64,000 bases of DNA from Nepenthes gracilis (Eukaryota > Streptophyta > Magnoliopsida > Caryophyllales > Nepenthaceae): positions 14,027,319-14,091,318 of the forward strand of contig BSYO01000006.1 in the NCBI GenBank assembly GCA_033239525.1, given 5' to 3'. Position 1 is the first letter of the stretch, and every line of letters begins with the position of its first letter. The position numbers and the translations under genes are program-made. Below, piece by piece: positions 43,170 through 54,199 of this stretch. The notes below the pieces were generated by a model. That model had not been told where the DNA came from, did no database searches, and was given only the letters and a program-made list of their open reading frames with translations.

Positions 43170-45576
43170 GTAGAGAGAGAATCGCTGTTCATACCTGCCC
43201 TGCTTCTGCTGAAATTGCTATGGTGAATGTGGCTTATAGTTGGAAGCCAACCCGTTGTGCCCGTTGTGCCCGTTGCCAACAGATTGGTCATCTAGAGACA
43301 AAATGCCTGTCCAAGTCTGATCCAGGTACCTCTCTTCCTAAGCCTTTTGGTTCAACCCCTGCCGTTGACAAAGTAAGGCATCCTGTAACTATTGATGCAA
43401 CTGGTCCAGTCCTTAATGTGGAGTCTGGTTGCCAATTAACTGTGCCTCCAATCGATGTTGTTGGTAACTCTGGTCAATTACCCTGTTCTGTGGCTGAAGA
43501 AGCCTTGCCTCAACCGGATTCACCCCCGACCCCAATAGCTGCCTTAAATGCTGAAACGCTTTTTGGGGCAGAGATTGCAATTCCTGCTCTTCCTTCTGCT
43601 GAGACGCTGGCGCCTACAAGCCCAAATTCCCCTCTTCCTGGTCCGGTGCCATAGGCCAATCTGGAACCTATTGTCAGTGGTCTCCAGAGTGATTATATTT
43701 CCCCATCCTCATCTGGTGATTGTGGTTTCGCTCCATGTAGCCAATGTGAGGCTGCCCAAACAAATACCTGTGCTGACATGGGGCACTCTGGATGTTCTTC
43801 GTATGCTTCCAGAGGCGAGGCAGGCCCTCATAAATCGAATACCCCTGATTTGGTCACTGATCCTGATTCTGATAGTGATCATACCCCTAGTTCTATCTCT
43901 AGAATTATTAAAAAACATGGTTTAGCTTCTTCAAAGCATGGTGGCCCTGCCCCTAATGTTGAAATCTGCATGGGGAGGGCTGTTGACTACTCTCAAGGAA
44001 AATTCCTCAATGTAAACGCAGCCCTGGCTTTGGAAAGTGATTCCTGGAAGTTAGCTAGATCTCGAAAAAAGAAAAAACCCACAAAATCCAAGGCATCCTC
44101 TAGATCCTAGGGATGTGCTGATGATGCTTTTTTTACATGGCTGGTTGGTAACCTCTTAGTGCCATGTTGGTTGATATACTGTTGGTATAATTTTGAGAAT
44201 GGCTGAAGCTGTTTTTTATGGGTTGGTTCCTACTTGGACCCAGCTGGGTTTGGTGACCGCAGTCTTGGTGTCCCTGTGAAGACTTCATAGCTGGTTTTAT
44301 AGCCTGTGGGAGGCTCTTCCCGTGGAATGAACTCTAGCCGATGAACTCTAGCTGATTATGTGCATCCTTAATGACTCTAGCCGATGCACCTGATATGCCT
44401 TATGGCCTCTGTGTGTCTGAGTACCCTGGTTGGAGCCATTGTCTTCCTGAAGGAGTGGTACTGCTACTCCAGGCTGGGGCTGGGCTATTCTGGCCATCTA
44501 TTGAAATTTGGTTGTTGTGTTGGCTGTAACTGCAATTGTAGTTGGCATTCCAGAAATGGCTGTGACCTTGCAATCAGCTCCTTAAATGGGGCTCTCATGA
44601 ATTATGCAATGCATGAAGATGTAGTTGCTGCCTGTTGGGGGAATTACATCAGGTGAAGGTCAATTGTAAAATTGGGCTTCGATGGCACAGGCCGATGAGA
44701 GGTGGGTTTGATTCTTTTGCGGTGACCTATGCGGCTTGTAGCACCGAATCGGCCTCGAGATTGTAGTTGCTACCTTCGACCCATGATGGTTCCTCATCTT
44801 TGAAAGAAGTCAGTGTTTGCAAAGAGGTGTAGCTTGACCTGTGCGATTGAGGGCTCATTGGTCGATTGCAATTGGTTTGTTAATCATAGAGATCGGCGAG
44901 ACCTCTTGGAAGATCTTGATGGAAATGTTGATCTTTCTTTTGGAGTATTGATCTTGATGCTTTGATGATATACACGTAGGCTAGTGCCCTGCTGCGTGGT
45001 GCTTCAAGCATGGGCGGTTGAATGGTGTTGAAGCTGTGTTCGATTTCCTACAGTGGCCTAAATGACCAATCTTTGTAGCTGCTGGGTGGCATTGAGTAGG
45101 TCTTTGGTATATTGATGCCGGGGCTCCTTTCTTTTCTTGATTATGGAATGGTCGCTGGGCTATTTTGGTGCATAGGCAGAATGCTGGCTGCCTCCAGATG
45201 GTGTCATCTGCTGATCTTGGTGAAGCTTGATTCTTGTATACTGGGCAGTTGCTAGTTGGTCCAGCGCTGAAGCTGGATCCGGATGCACGGCAAGTGAACT
45301 GCCCAGGTGTTGCTTGCGTGGCACTGCAAGATGCTCCTGCACTGTTGATGATTGTGTGTCTGCTTATATGTAATTTCAGAATATATATGTTGCTTTTCTG
45401 TTGAACATTGCCCTCTTAGAGGCTATTTAGGTATTATCTGTTGTACCGTCTGCTCGGGGTATGCCCTAACTTCTTATGTTTTAAATCCACGTCAAAATAC
45501 TTGGAGATAAAACATTTATTTTGTGATTTTTTCTCCCTATAATCCAAAATACTTACTTACCAAAAAAAAAAAAAAA
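43170..45576 (+). mobile_element. El-9: ORF1-only element inserted in LINE-D
   Basis: Perfect 16-nt repeats GGAGGCCCATAAACAT at 43154-43169 and 45577-45592. The 2407-bp element starts inside DUF4283, carries zinc knuckle and ORF1 C-terminus (to 44110), then 1.3 kb of non-coding 3' region and a type B tail (GCTCGGGGTATGCCC, hairpin, ACTTACTTACC-A15). No ORF2 and no minisatellite lies between ORF1 and the tail. With both ends fixed by the duplication, this proves an ORF1-3' region-tail transcript was mobilised. Confidence 0.95.
43184..44110 (+). pseudogene. El-9 ORF1 (zinc knuckle and C-terminus)
   Basis: ATG at 43220 within VNVAYSWKPTRC. Knuckle CARCQQIGHLETKC; just before it CCCGTTGTG is tandemly repeated, giving an extra CAR. 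The linker is open to 43654 (TAG), then a frame change to 43778-44110 with PSSISRIIKKHGLASSKHGG and the basic end WKLARSRKKKKPTKSKASS. One stop and one frameshift only, so this is among the younger ORF1 copies. Confidence 0.85.
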
Positions 45577-45725
45577 GGAGGCCCATAAACATCACAACCC
45601 TGAAAGATAGTGGGAATAGCCACACCTACTAACGTAGAGCATAAAAGGATATTCAAAATCCAAACCCACAACACAAATAGCCACCCTTTTTTTATTTTTA
45701 ATTTTTTTTTAATTTTTTTATTTTT

Positions 45726-46123
45726 TCATAAGCTCCAGTGAATCCGGAGCGAGCTAGTAACACATCTATCAGCTTCCATAACGATCTTCAATTTAAGCCG
45801 CATGACATTGATAATCTGAGAAAAAAATTGGGAGATTTCTCGAAGGGGGAATTTTTGAAAAATACGATTATTGCGTTCCTTCCAAATGTAATAGATCGTG
45901 ACCACCAAAGAAAGGCATTTAGAAAGAGCCAATAAACTTTTTTCCTTTCCAGATTGTTGCGGCCCATGTGATATTTTGATACCACTCGAAGTGGGGCCAT
46001 TGAATACCCACATGTCTTTGGAGTTTAATCCATAAAGATTTGGAGAAGGGGCAAGAGAAGAAAAGATGACCATGGTCTTCGTTGCCCGAGTTGCAAAGGG
46101 AGCATCTAGGGGAAAGGTTTGTG
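45726..46123 (-). pseudogene. LINE-I ORF2, C-terminal part
   Basis: Starts at the zf-RVT region (NLSPRCSLCNSGNEDHG over a frameshift), then KGKKFIGSF-type sequence, LSLVVTIYYIWKERNNRIFQ, and the end SSLRIHWSL-TGA. The end motif matches the other group 1 LINEs. Confidence 0.85.
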
Positions 46124-47253
46124 GCACGGATCCATTACTGGGGGTACAACAGCTAAAGTGGCGTGGAAGCATGTCTGTAAATCTCGATCTGAAGGTGGCC
46201 TTGGCATTCAAAATCTGCAAAACTCTAACAAAGCCCTAATTTCTCATCTTTTATGGAAGATTATTACGAAGGATCACAAATCTATCTGGGTCTCATGGAT
46301 GTATGTAAATAAATTAAAGGATAGGTGTATTTGGACTATTAATGTGCCAACCAACACTTTCTGTTGCTGGAGGAAAATGTTAAAACTTCGACATGCTATT
46401 CGGCCTTATATCAAATATTGGATAGGAAATGGGGTTGATACCTTTTTATTGCTAGATAACTAGCACCCGAAAGGCCCCCTTGCTGATTTATATTCCTCAA
46501 GGCTGATGTCTGTAACTGGGCTACCTTTGGATACAAAGGTTGCTTCGATAGTGGTAAATGGAGATTGGAGGTGGCCGAACCCCTATGATATGGAAGTGGA
46601 CCAGATTATTGGCGGCATGCCAGATTACTGTCCTGACCCAGATAGGAATGATACAATCAAATGGATTGATGATCCCAAAGGAATCTTTACCACCCGATCA
46701 GCTTACCGCATTTTCCAAGGAACCGGCCAAATGTAAATGGTCCTTTATCGTATGGGGTCCATCTCATATTCCCTCTCATGCATTCATATTATGGATTGCC
46801 ATCCTAGGCAAGCTGTCCACGCTCGATAGAATGGGAAGATTTGTGAATCTAGCCAACGTGTGCATCCTATGCAAGAATTCTGGAGAAACTCATGATCATC
46901 TGTTTTTTGTGTGTTCTTTCTCCAATGAGGTCTAGAGCACTCTATGTCATCAGGCTGGGATCACCTGGCCATTCCAGGACTGGAAGAGAAATATTGAGTG
47001 GGTTTCCCTTAGTTGGAAAAGCAAGAATGCCAGGTCACTCTCTTTTAGGCTCACTCTTGCTGCTGTAGTTTACTTCATATGGCAAGAATGAAACCGAAGA
47101 ACTTTTGATGATGCCAATGGAAGGACGCCTACTCATATTGCTAACATCATAATTGAAGCCGTTCGGAGGAAATTAGAAATAAGTATCAAGGGTGATGATT
47201 GCTGCACCAGGAATGTTATTGCGCGATGGAGCTTATCGTTTGATACTGCGTAG
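46124..47253 (+). pseudogene. LINE-J ORF2, C-terminal half
   Basis: Begins at WHGSITGGTTAKVAWKHVC, then SEGGLGIQNLQNSNKALI, KDRCIWTINVP, a stop where FLWLDYWHP is expected (46461), TGLPLDTKVASIVV, WRWPNPYDMEV, ITTRSAYRIF-like sequence, a frameshift at 46730, HIPSHAFILWIAI, CILCKNSGETHDHLFFVC (zf-RVT), a stop after SFSNEV, VYFIWQE, and the end ARWSLSFDTA-TAG at 47251-47253. Lacks the RT active site because of 5' truncation. Confidence 0.88.
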
Positions 47254-47259
47254 TGAAAA

Positions 47260-48440
47260 GCTAGGCTTGATCTGGCTCTGATGCGGAAAGACGGAGTGCT
47301 CTTAAAAACGGAGTGCTCGTAAAGACGGAGTGCTTTAGCCGGAGTCATTTGGATGGAGCGCCTCTTGTTTGAAAAGACGGAGTGATTCATAAGAGCCAGA
47401 GTGGTTCCCTTTCCGGAGTGGCCATTAACGCTCATTGACTGGAGATTCTGGGAGGCAGAGTGTTATTGCCCTCTTTGGATGGAGTGTCTTTGGATGGGTG
47501 ACTTTGGACGGAGTGCCTATGTTGAGGACAGATTGCCTTCTGTACATTTTTGCCAGAGTGGCCTTACGAGTGTTTTGGCCAGATCGCCTTTGTTCACTTA
47601 AAGGTCGGAGTGGCCTTGTGGGAGATGAGGCCGGAAAAAAAAAAAATTAAGGCGGAGTGTTTTATGCTCCAACCTTGAGCATAAAGTCCAAAGCTTATTT
47701 ACTCCCTTTTGTCCGTAGTGGCCTTGAGCTTCTTGTTGGACGGAGTGGCGTTGTTGTTGAATCTGGAGTGGCCTTATGCCTATCAAAAACCGGAGTGGAT
47801 TTACGCTCTTGGAAGCCGGAGTGATTTGTGAGATGCTTAATGGCCGGAGTGATTTTAGGCCGGAGTAGAATCGGTGTTTCTTGATGACCGGAGTTGCCTT
47901 GCGCTTTTTGAAAGCCGGAGTGATTTGTGGCGCCTTGAAGGCCGGAGCTGCCTCGTGCGTCGGAAGATGGAGTAAATTGTGAGAGGCTTGAGGGCCGGAG
48001 AGGCCTGTGCCTCCTGAGGACGGAGTGTCCTTTTGCCTTTTAAAAGCCGGAGTGATTTTTATGTGCCGATTTGGATCTGTGTTTCAAGTGTATTTTCGAT
48101 GTGCGTTTCAAGTGCTGATTTGGATTCGCATTTTTGGACGGAGTGACTTTGGACGGAGCGACTTGAGACGGAGTGACTTGTACGGAGTGTCTTTGGACGG
48201 AGTGGCTTTGGACGGAGTGACTCTGGACGGAGTTTGCTTTTGCTCACTTTATCTTGGGCCGGAGCGCTTTTACTCTATTTATCTAGAGTGCATTGGACGG
48301 AGTGTATTGGGCGGAGTGGCTTTGTAGAATCCAGTGTTCTTTTGTCTGGAGGCCTTGCTTACCAAAAAAAAAAAAACTTTTGTCTGGAGGCCGGAGTGCT
48401 TTGTAGATTCCGGAGTACATTGGACGGAGTACCATTTTCG
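47260..48440 (+). repeat. Minisatellite in LINE-J 3' UTR, GGAGTG core
   Basis: More than 40 occurrences of CGGAGTG, CGGAGTGA or GGAGTGG spaced about 12-35 nt. Tightest near 48130-48240, where TTTGGACGGAGTGACT repeats almost head to tail. Looks like the GGCCG-core array of LINE-B and the CCGGAGTG arrays at 30190 and 37400. Confidence 0.88.
48355..48376 (+). mobile_element. Tail-only insertion: 9 nt plus A13, in the minisatellite
   Basis: TTGCTTACC-A13 between perfect 16-nt repeats CTTTTGTCTGGAGGCC (48339-48354 and 48377-48392). Confidence 0.95.
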
Positions 48441-48489
48441 ATATTATAATTTTGTTTTTAATGACTTTTGTCATGGTTTAGGGGACTCC

Positions 48490-48596
48490 TTGTTTCTATG
48501 TTTCTTTTGCCAAGTCGGCAAATCACTTGGTAAAGAACATAGCTGCTTGTACATTTTATTTAAATTTTAATGCAATTAATTACTAAACAAAAAAAA
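48490..48596 (+). other. Divergent family 3' tail of LINE-J
   Basis: Hairpin GCCAAGTCGGCAAATCACTTGG with flanking TATGTT..AACATA, then TACATTTTATTTAAATTTT and TTAATTACTAAAC-A8. The hairpin is conserved, but TTACTTACC is degenerate. Confidence 0.7.
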
Positions 48597-51203
48597 GTTG
48601 AGTCTGCCCCTAATATCCAGCCAGAGTGTAAATGCGTGGGCAGGGATATGGAATGGGCCCCACACCAAAGGACCCCAGCTAACCTTTGGTTTGGGAGGAT
48701 GGATGAGGGCGTACGCTGATCTAGTCAAGAGATTTCCATGAGCATTCCCGACCTAGATCAAAGAGTCTTTTTGATTGGTGCGAGGGGTGTAAGGAGGCAT
48801 GTGATCTACAAGACGGGAGACCTCCATATCGTAAGGGTTAGGCCAAACCCAACGATCATTTCTAATAATAGCAGAAACCTTAACATCCCAAGGCAAGCCA
48901 GAGACCAACCGAGTACGATCAGAGCAAACATCGCTCAGGGGGCCTAGAGGGTGCCAGTTATCATGCCAAAGGAAGGTATCTGAGCCATCCCCAATAGTCT
49001 TAATAGATTGGGAACGCATAAAGGGGTGGAGTTTCATAATCTTCTGCCAGCCCCAGGAGGTGGAATCCGGGACTTTTAGAGTCCAAATGCAGCGGTCTTT
49101 GATTCTATTGATGTGAATCCAAGACGACCTACTTAGCAAAAAAAGAATCCAAGACGACCAAGCTGAGTTAGGGTCTTTAGAAATGACACGCCAAAGAAGC
49201 TTACAGATGAGAGCTTTATTCTGAGCCATCAGATTCTTAATGCCCAAACCACCTTCAGACTTAGGGTAGCAAATCTCGTCCCATGCTACTTTTGTATTAG
49301 CCCTACCGTTAGATGAGCCATTCCAGAGAAAATGGCGTAAGAGGCTATCGATTGCATTGAGTAGACTTTTGGGCAGAATAAAAATAGAGGCCCAATAAAG
49401 GTGAATGGACGAGAGGATGGAGGCAACGAGTTGCAACCACCCACCAAAAGAGAGCCACCTATTTTTCCAAGATGTGATCCTATAGGTAATTCTATCAGTG
49501 AGTGATTTGCAATCAGCTATTGAGAGTCTAGAAGTGATCAGAGGGACTCGCAAGTACCTTATGGGAAGTTTGCCTTCTTTAAACCCCATGATACCAACAA
49601 TGTCCCGGTGAAGGAAATTGTCTTTTGAGCATATGAAAATTTCACTCATATTCAAGTTAGCCGAGAGGCCCGAAATGAAATGGAATTTCTCAAGGCAGTC
49701 CTTAAGGATCTGAGTGGACTGGGAATCCGCATGGGAGAAAAGAAGGAGGTCGTCTACAAAGGCAAGCATGACAGTTTGAGTCTCTGAACATTTCTAATGA
49801 AATTTAAAATTATTATCTCACCTAGCGTTAAGCTCAATAATGCCATTTAGGACCTCCATAACCAGGACAAATAAATATGGAGAGATAGGATCAGCTTAGC
49901 GAAGGCCTTTACCTCCTTTGAAGAAATTGACCGCTTCTCCATTGATATTGAGAGAGTATGATGGTGTAGTTATACACTGGTTGATCCAATTGACCATTGG
50001 AGAGGGAAATTTCATGAGGGTTAGCATGCTAATGATGAAGTCCTAATGGACGGAGTCGTACGCTTTCATCAGGTCAACTTTCATAGTACACCTAGGTGGA
50101 TCGTGACCAAGGTGATATCTATGAAGGAGCTCCTGAGCTAAAAGAATATTATCACTAATCTGACACCCCGCAACAAAGGCTGTTTGGCATTTGTTGACAA
50201 GGTAGGGAAGGGTTTCTTTGATCCGGTTTGTAGGAATTTTTAAGATCACTTTATAAATGACATTGCAGCAAGATATCGGACGGTAGTCAGAAACCGTGCG
50301 AGGGGATTGGACCTTTGGAATAAGACTAATCAAAGTGGTATTCAATTGTTTAAGAAGCTTTCCATGATTAAAGAAATCATGAATAGCTTCATAAACAACA
50401 TGGCCCGTAATCTCCCAAGAGTCCTTAAAAAACTTTGAGGTAAAGCCATCTGGACTGGGTGCTCTGTCATCACCAATGGAGAATAGCGCTTTGTGGATTT
50501 CCTCCTCACTAACCAGCCCAGCAAGGGGGCCAGTTAGGAAGTCCGGGACTGTATGGAGAATGTAAGGATGAAGACAGTTGGCATCCACCGACCCATGGGA
50601 TCGACCGAAGCTGAGAGCCCTTTTGAAGTGGTCAACAGCCAATCTATGAAGATCCTCCGACCCGCTGGTAGGGTTGCCAGACTCATCAAGGAGGGAGATA
50701 ATCTTATTCCTGTTATTATTCCCACTAACAGTCTTGTAGAAAAATTTTGTGCTGTGATCCCCCTCTTTGAGCCACCTCAGTCTGGCTTTTTGTTGAAGAA
50801 ACTCAGCCTCCCTTGCCATAGCGGCAAAGTAATCGGCCCTATATGAATGTTCAGCATAGCTGAGCCCCATGGGTGAGAGAGGCTGGGATTGTAAATCCTC
50901 TAAGCATTTCCTAGTACGCAAAACCTCCTCATGAACATCACCACATTGTGCATTAAGGGATTTGAGCCCACTCTTCACCTTTTTAAGATTAAACACCAGC
51001 CGAAACATGGGGGTTCTAGCAATCTCATTCTCCCAAGCTTCCTTGACCACAAGAAGAAGTTTTGGGTATTTGGTGAGGAAGTTATTAAACCGAAACAGTC
51101 CGTGCTTTCTAGCTAACCTATCAGAGGGAAAGAGAATGCATGGGGAGTAGTAGGGGAGTCTGGCAGGGGGAAAAAGGCTTTAGCACTTGTGAATTGATCA
51201 AGC
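48597..51203 (-). pseudogene. LINE-I ORF2, RT region
   Basis: Starts at WLDQFTSAKAF (end of the endonuclease domain), then a 335-codon frame (51050-50043): [58 protein letters not shown]. Stops for Trp near 50044, for Gln in the GLRQGDP motif near 49897 and others, then a 338-codon frame (49769-48753) beginning MLAFVDDLLLF: the active site reads FVDD instead of FADD (49749-49760). zf-RVT is cut by LINE-J at 48597. Confidence 0.9.
49130..49144 (+). mobile_element. Tail-only insertion: TACTTAGC-A7 in LINE-I ORF2
   Basis: Bounded by perfect 15-nt repeats GAATCCAAGACGACC (49115-49129 and 49145-49159). Total added length 30 bp, so the minus-strand RT frame stays open (SSWILFLLSRSSWIHINR). Confidence 0.95.
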
Positions 51204-51278
51204 CAGCCCATGGCGCCAGTTCTCCGTCCCTGCGCCCCCTCTCACCCAAATGCACCCTCCTCCGCCCCTCTCCTCCCT

Positions 51279-53454
51279 CTCAAATGCAGTCCCTCTCCCT
51301 CCTGCCTGCCGTCCCTCTCCACCCCCTTTTCATCAATCACCGCCCCTCTCCTGAGTCCATGAGCGCTGGGTCCGTCTGCGCCGGACCCCTTTTCCCCATC
51401 TTCTCTGCCCACTCACCTCTCTAATTCCGACTTCCCATCCATTTTAGCCTCTAGGTCCATCACTCCGAAGGGTAGATGCTCTTCTACATCTGGCGCTTCC
51501 TCTGCCCTGGCTTTAGACGTCCTCTCTGCCTCTCCCTTGCCTCCGTCTTTCTAGTCCTCTTTTGTTAACGATAATGTCCAGGTCGAGCTTCCCAAATCTG
51601 TTGATGATGCCGGTGTTTCCCAGGGTGAGTTGGACTGTTCGGCTCATCCTCCTGTGCATCTGATTGCCGAGCTCCCTTTGAAATCTGGGTTAGCTTGCTC
51701 TGGGTTTCACTGTCTCTAAACCATCTTTGCTATCAAGTCGGGTCTTCCTCCAACACTGCAGTTTCACCTTCTTGATTGGCGAACGGGCTGGATACATAGG
51801 AACTCGTGTCTCCCCAGGGGATTCCGGGTTGCTCTTGATGTCCTGGTTAGTTTAGGAATCCTGATTTTGATGGTCCCTCTGGTGTAAGCAATATCACCCC
51901 TAGTCTGCCAGAGTCCTTATCCCTTGGTTCTGAGCGAAGATCTTCTGATGGCTTACTGGCTCACCGGAAATCTGATTGCCCAAAGGAGATGCTTGCTATG
52001 CCTCCCCAGAGTATTGATGGAGCTGTGTCCAACATAGCATCTGCCTCCAGCCACTCTTATGACCCTGTTTTTGGCCCTCCGGCTGTATCTTAGGCTTCGG
52101 TAGTAGAGAAGAGGTCTATTGGAGGTATGGCTTCACTCAAATTCTACCCTCCAAATATTTCTGATACAGAGAATATCATTTTGTGCCCCCTCCTGATGTT
52201 ATCCAACAGAGTGTGGATCTGTGGGGAACTACCCTGGTTGGATACTTCGTTGGTAATCCCGTTCACTTTAATGCTGTTAATAATATTACTAGGAAGATTT
52301 GGAAGCGATTTGTGCTACAACATGTGGCTGGAGACGAATTGGGTTTTTTCTTCTTTTGTTTCTCCTCTAGCTCAATGCTCATAAAATGTCTTGCTAGTGG
52401 TCCCTGGACTATTGCGGCTCACCCATTTTTTCTTAAGAAATGGGAATCGGGAATGGTCTTATCCAGAGAGGAGCACAAATTATTTCCCATTTGGATCACT
52501 ATGTCCGGGATCCCCGTGGAATACTGGACCCCATTAGGCCTAGGCTGGATAGCGAGCGCCGTGGGGAAACCTCTACAATTAGACCTTGTCACTGAAAAAC
52601 TTGAACGTATGGGCTTTGCCATGGTCTATGTTGAGTGGGTGCTGATGCCCCTCGACCGAAATCTGTGAAGATACGGCCAAGCGACCGCGATGAGCTTGTG
52701 GATAATCAACTCATTGAAATCAAAATTGAGTATCAACATAAGACATCACAGAGTGTTCCCTCTGGAAAGTTTGTGAGTAAAGCCCCCCTTCCCAATACAT
52801 CGTGGATCCCTAAGAAAGCGGTCAGACCTAGGTTGACCCCTTCCCCCCTCCTCCAAAACTATCTCCCCACCAGAAAGCATCTGTCGATGCTGCCCCCATT
52901 GATGGCGGTATCGATCTCAAGGCAATATCGACATCTAACACGTTTAATGTCCTACAGGAGGATAACACGACCGATCCTATAGATTGCTTTGATCAAACAT
53001 CAACATATCCGCTCAATGGAGGCGGATTAGACCATTCTCTCAATCATGTTGGCTCTTCCCCCAACCCAAGGAATGCAGAGGCCTTGGGCGCTCCTGCTAT
53101 GCAAAATAGCCTTGAAGAGGATGGTTCTCCTGAAAGCATAAATCATGTCTCTCCCCATCCTGGTTCTGATCGTCAGAACCTTTGTACGGACATTCCAAGT
53201 CCTTTTGATATGGAGCACGGCTGTGCTTCCATTGATCTTGGATAATCTAGTGCCCTCAATCAATGACCACTCACCACCCCCGAATAGTTGATGGACCCCC
53301 CCAGCGACCTACATTGAATACTCCTCTTCCACCTGGTCTCTTAGGTGCTAACACCAGCGAAGGCAATTCTTCCATCATTGAGGGACACCCTTCTTCCAGA
53401 AAACATAAAAATCCCAGGGGGCTAAAAAATTCCCCCTTCGTCCCCAACCCATGA
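51279..53454 (+). pseudogene. LINE-E ORF1 (DUF4283)
   Basis: Start uncertain (an ATG at 51279 is one option). Decayed Ser/Pro-rich N-terminus with stops near 51555, 51718 and 52090. DUF4283 is clear at about 52180-52670: TLVGYFVGNPVHFNAVNNI, WIAAHPFF-like sequence, LFPIWITMSGIPVEYWTPLG, GKPLQLDLVT. After it comes IEIKIEYQHKTSQSVPSGKF, where a CCHC knuckle is expected but not found. The last segment (53263-53454) ends KNSPFVPNP-TGA. The linker differs from El ORF1 and lacks the basic WxxAKSRRRR end. Confidence 0.75.
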
Positions 53455-54199
53455 TTAGCATTGCCTGTTGGAACGTGAGGGGACTAAATAGGCCGGTTAA
53501 AGCCTATGAAGTCTGTAACCTCATCAACTCCCACGGCTGTAGTATTGCTGGTCTTGTTGAAACTAAGGTTGCGGAGAGGAACTCTCATTTCGTCTCTGCT
53601 AGGATTAGACCCAATTGGTCTTGGGTGATGAATTATTCTGGTTCTTCAAAAGGTCGGATTTGGGTTGGATGGGATCCCCACAAGGTTTTGGTGAACATCC
53701 TCTCCTCAGAAGATCAGGTCATTCATACTGAGGTCTAGTTTCTCGAGGATAATTTCCGTTGCCTCCTGTCCTTTATCTACGGTGCTAATTCGGAAAACCT
53801 CCATAGGATTCTTTGGGAGAGCATGCGGAAAATATCTAACCACCCGGGTAACCTCTCTTGGGCTGCTCTTGGAGACTTCAACGCTGTTAGATCTCCATCA
53901 GAGGCCATAGGGGGTATCTAGCACTCCAATAGTTCACTTGATCTCGATAATTGCCTCAGAGATTGTGATCTTGAGGACGTGTGCCATGAAGGTATGCACT
54001 ATACCTGGAATGATGGCTGTGACTTATTTCTACAAATTTTTAGAAAGCTTGATCAAGTTGTTGCCAATCGGCAATGGCTTGACCACTTCCGAAGGGCCAA
54101 AGCCTTGTTTCCACCTGCCTGGCTCTCTGACCATTCCCCATGTATTCTGTTACCGTATAGTGAGTCGTCTCGAAAGCATGGGATATTCTGATTCAATAA
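53451..54199 (+). pseudogene. LINE-E ORF2, endonuclease domain
   Basis: ATG at 53451 overlaps the ORF1 stop (ATGA). It holds the apurinic-type endonuclease motifs: ACWNVRGLN, LVETKVAER, GRIWVGWDP, LGDFNAVRS (about 53870), YTWNDG, KLDQVVANRQW and SDHSPCILL (about 54128). Nonsense codons at about 53737 (expected Trp), 53920 (expected Trp) and 54189 (expected Arg). Interrupted after FNN by the minus-strand block. Confidence 0.92.

Larger units (their letters stand above)
39340..45690 (-). mobile_element. LINE-D: L1-type LINE with long intact RT frame
   Basis: Minus strand. Contains a little sequence upstream of ORF2 (45690-45577 and 43169-43120), then ORF2 with endonuclease, RT and zf-RVT, ending in a TAA at 39345-39347 that lies within the T-run 39340-39346. 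Two later insertions: M9 (41726-41911) and El-9 (43170-45576). On its 5' side it meets the A-rich end of LINE-I, so its true 5' end may be beyond the window. Confidence 0.85.
46124..48596 (+). mobile_element. LINE-J: 5'-truncated LINE with minisatellite 3' UTR
   Basis: ORF2 (to 47253) is followed by about 1.2 kb of CCGGAGTG/GACGGAGTG minisatellite and a terminal block with hairpin TGCCAAGTCGGCAAATCACTTGG-like arms, TTAATTACTAAAC-A8. Inserted in LINE-I. No target duplication is visible; about 30 bp of target seems deleted. Closest relative is LINE-B. Confidence 0.82.
45691..51203 (-). mobile_element. LINE-I: L1-type LINE, split by LINE-J
   Basis: ORF2 runs from about 51203 to 48597 and continues from 46123 to the TGA at 45726-45728, which is followed by a 35-nt A-rich tract (plus strand T-rich 45691-45725). 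The two parts join at zf-RVT: HIPAHAFTLWL upstream and a decayed NLSPRCSLC downstream, with roughly 10 codons lost at the LINE-J site. It meets LINE-E head to head at about 51203. Confidence 0.82.

Noticed and set aside
47260..48440. CRISPR-like regular repeats
   Set aside because: Spacing and core vary continuously and the context is a plant LINE 3' UTR; it is a degenerate minisatellite.
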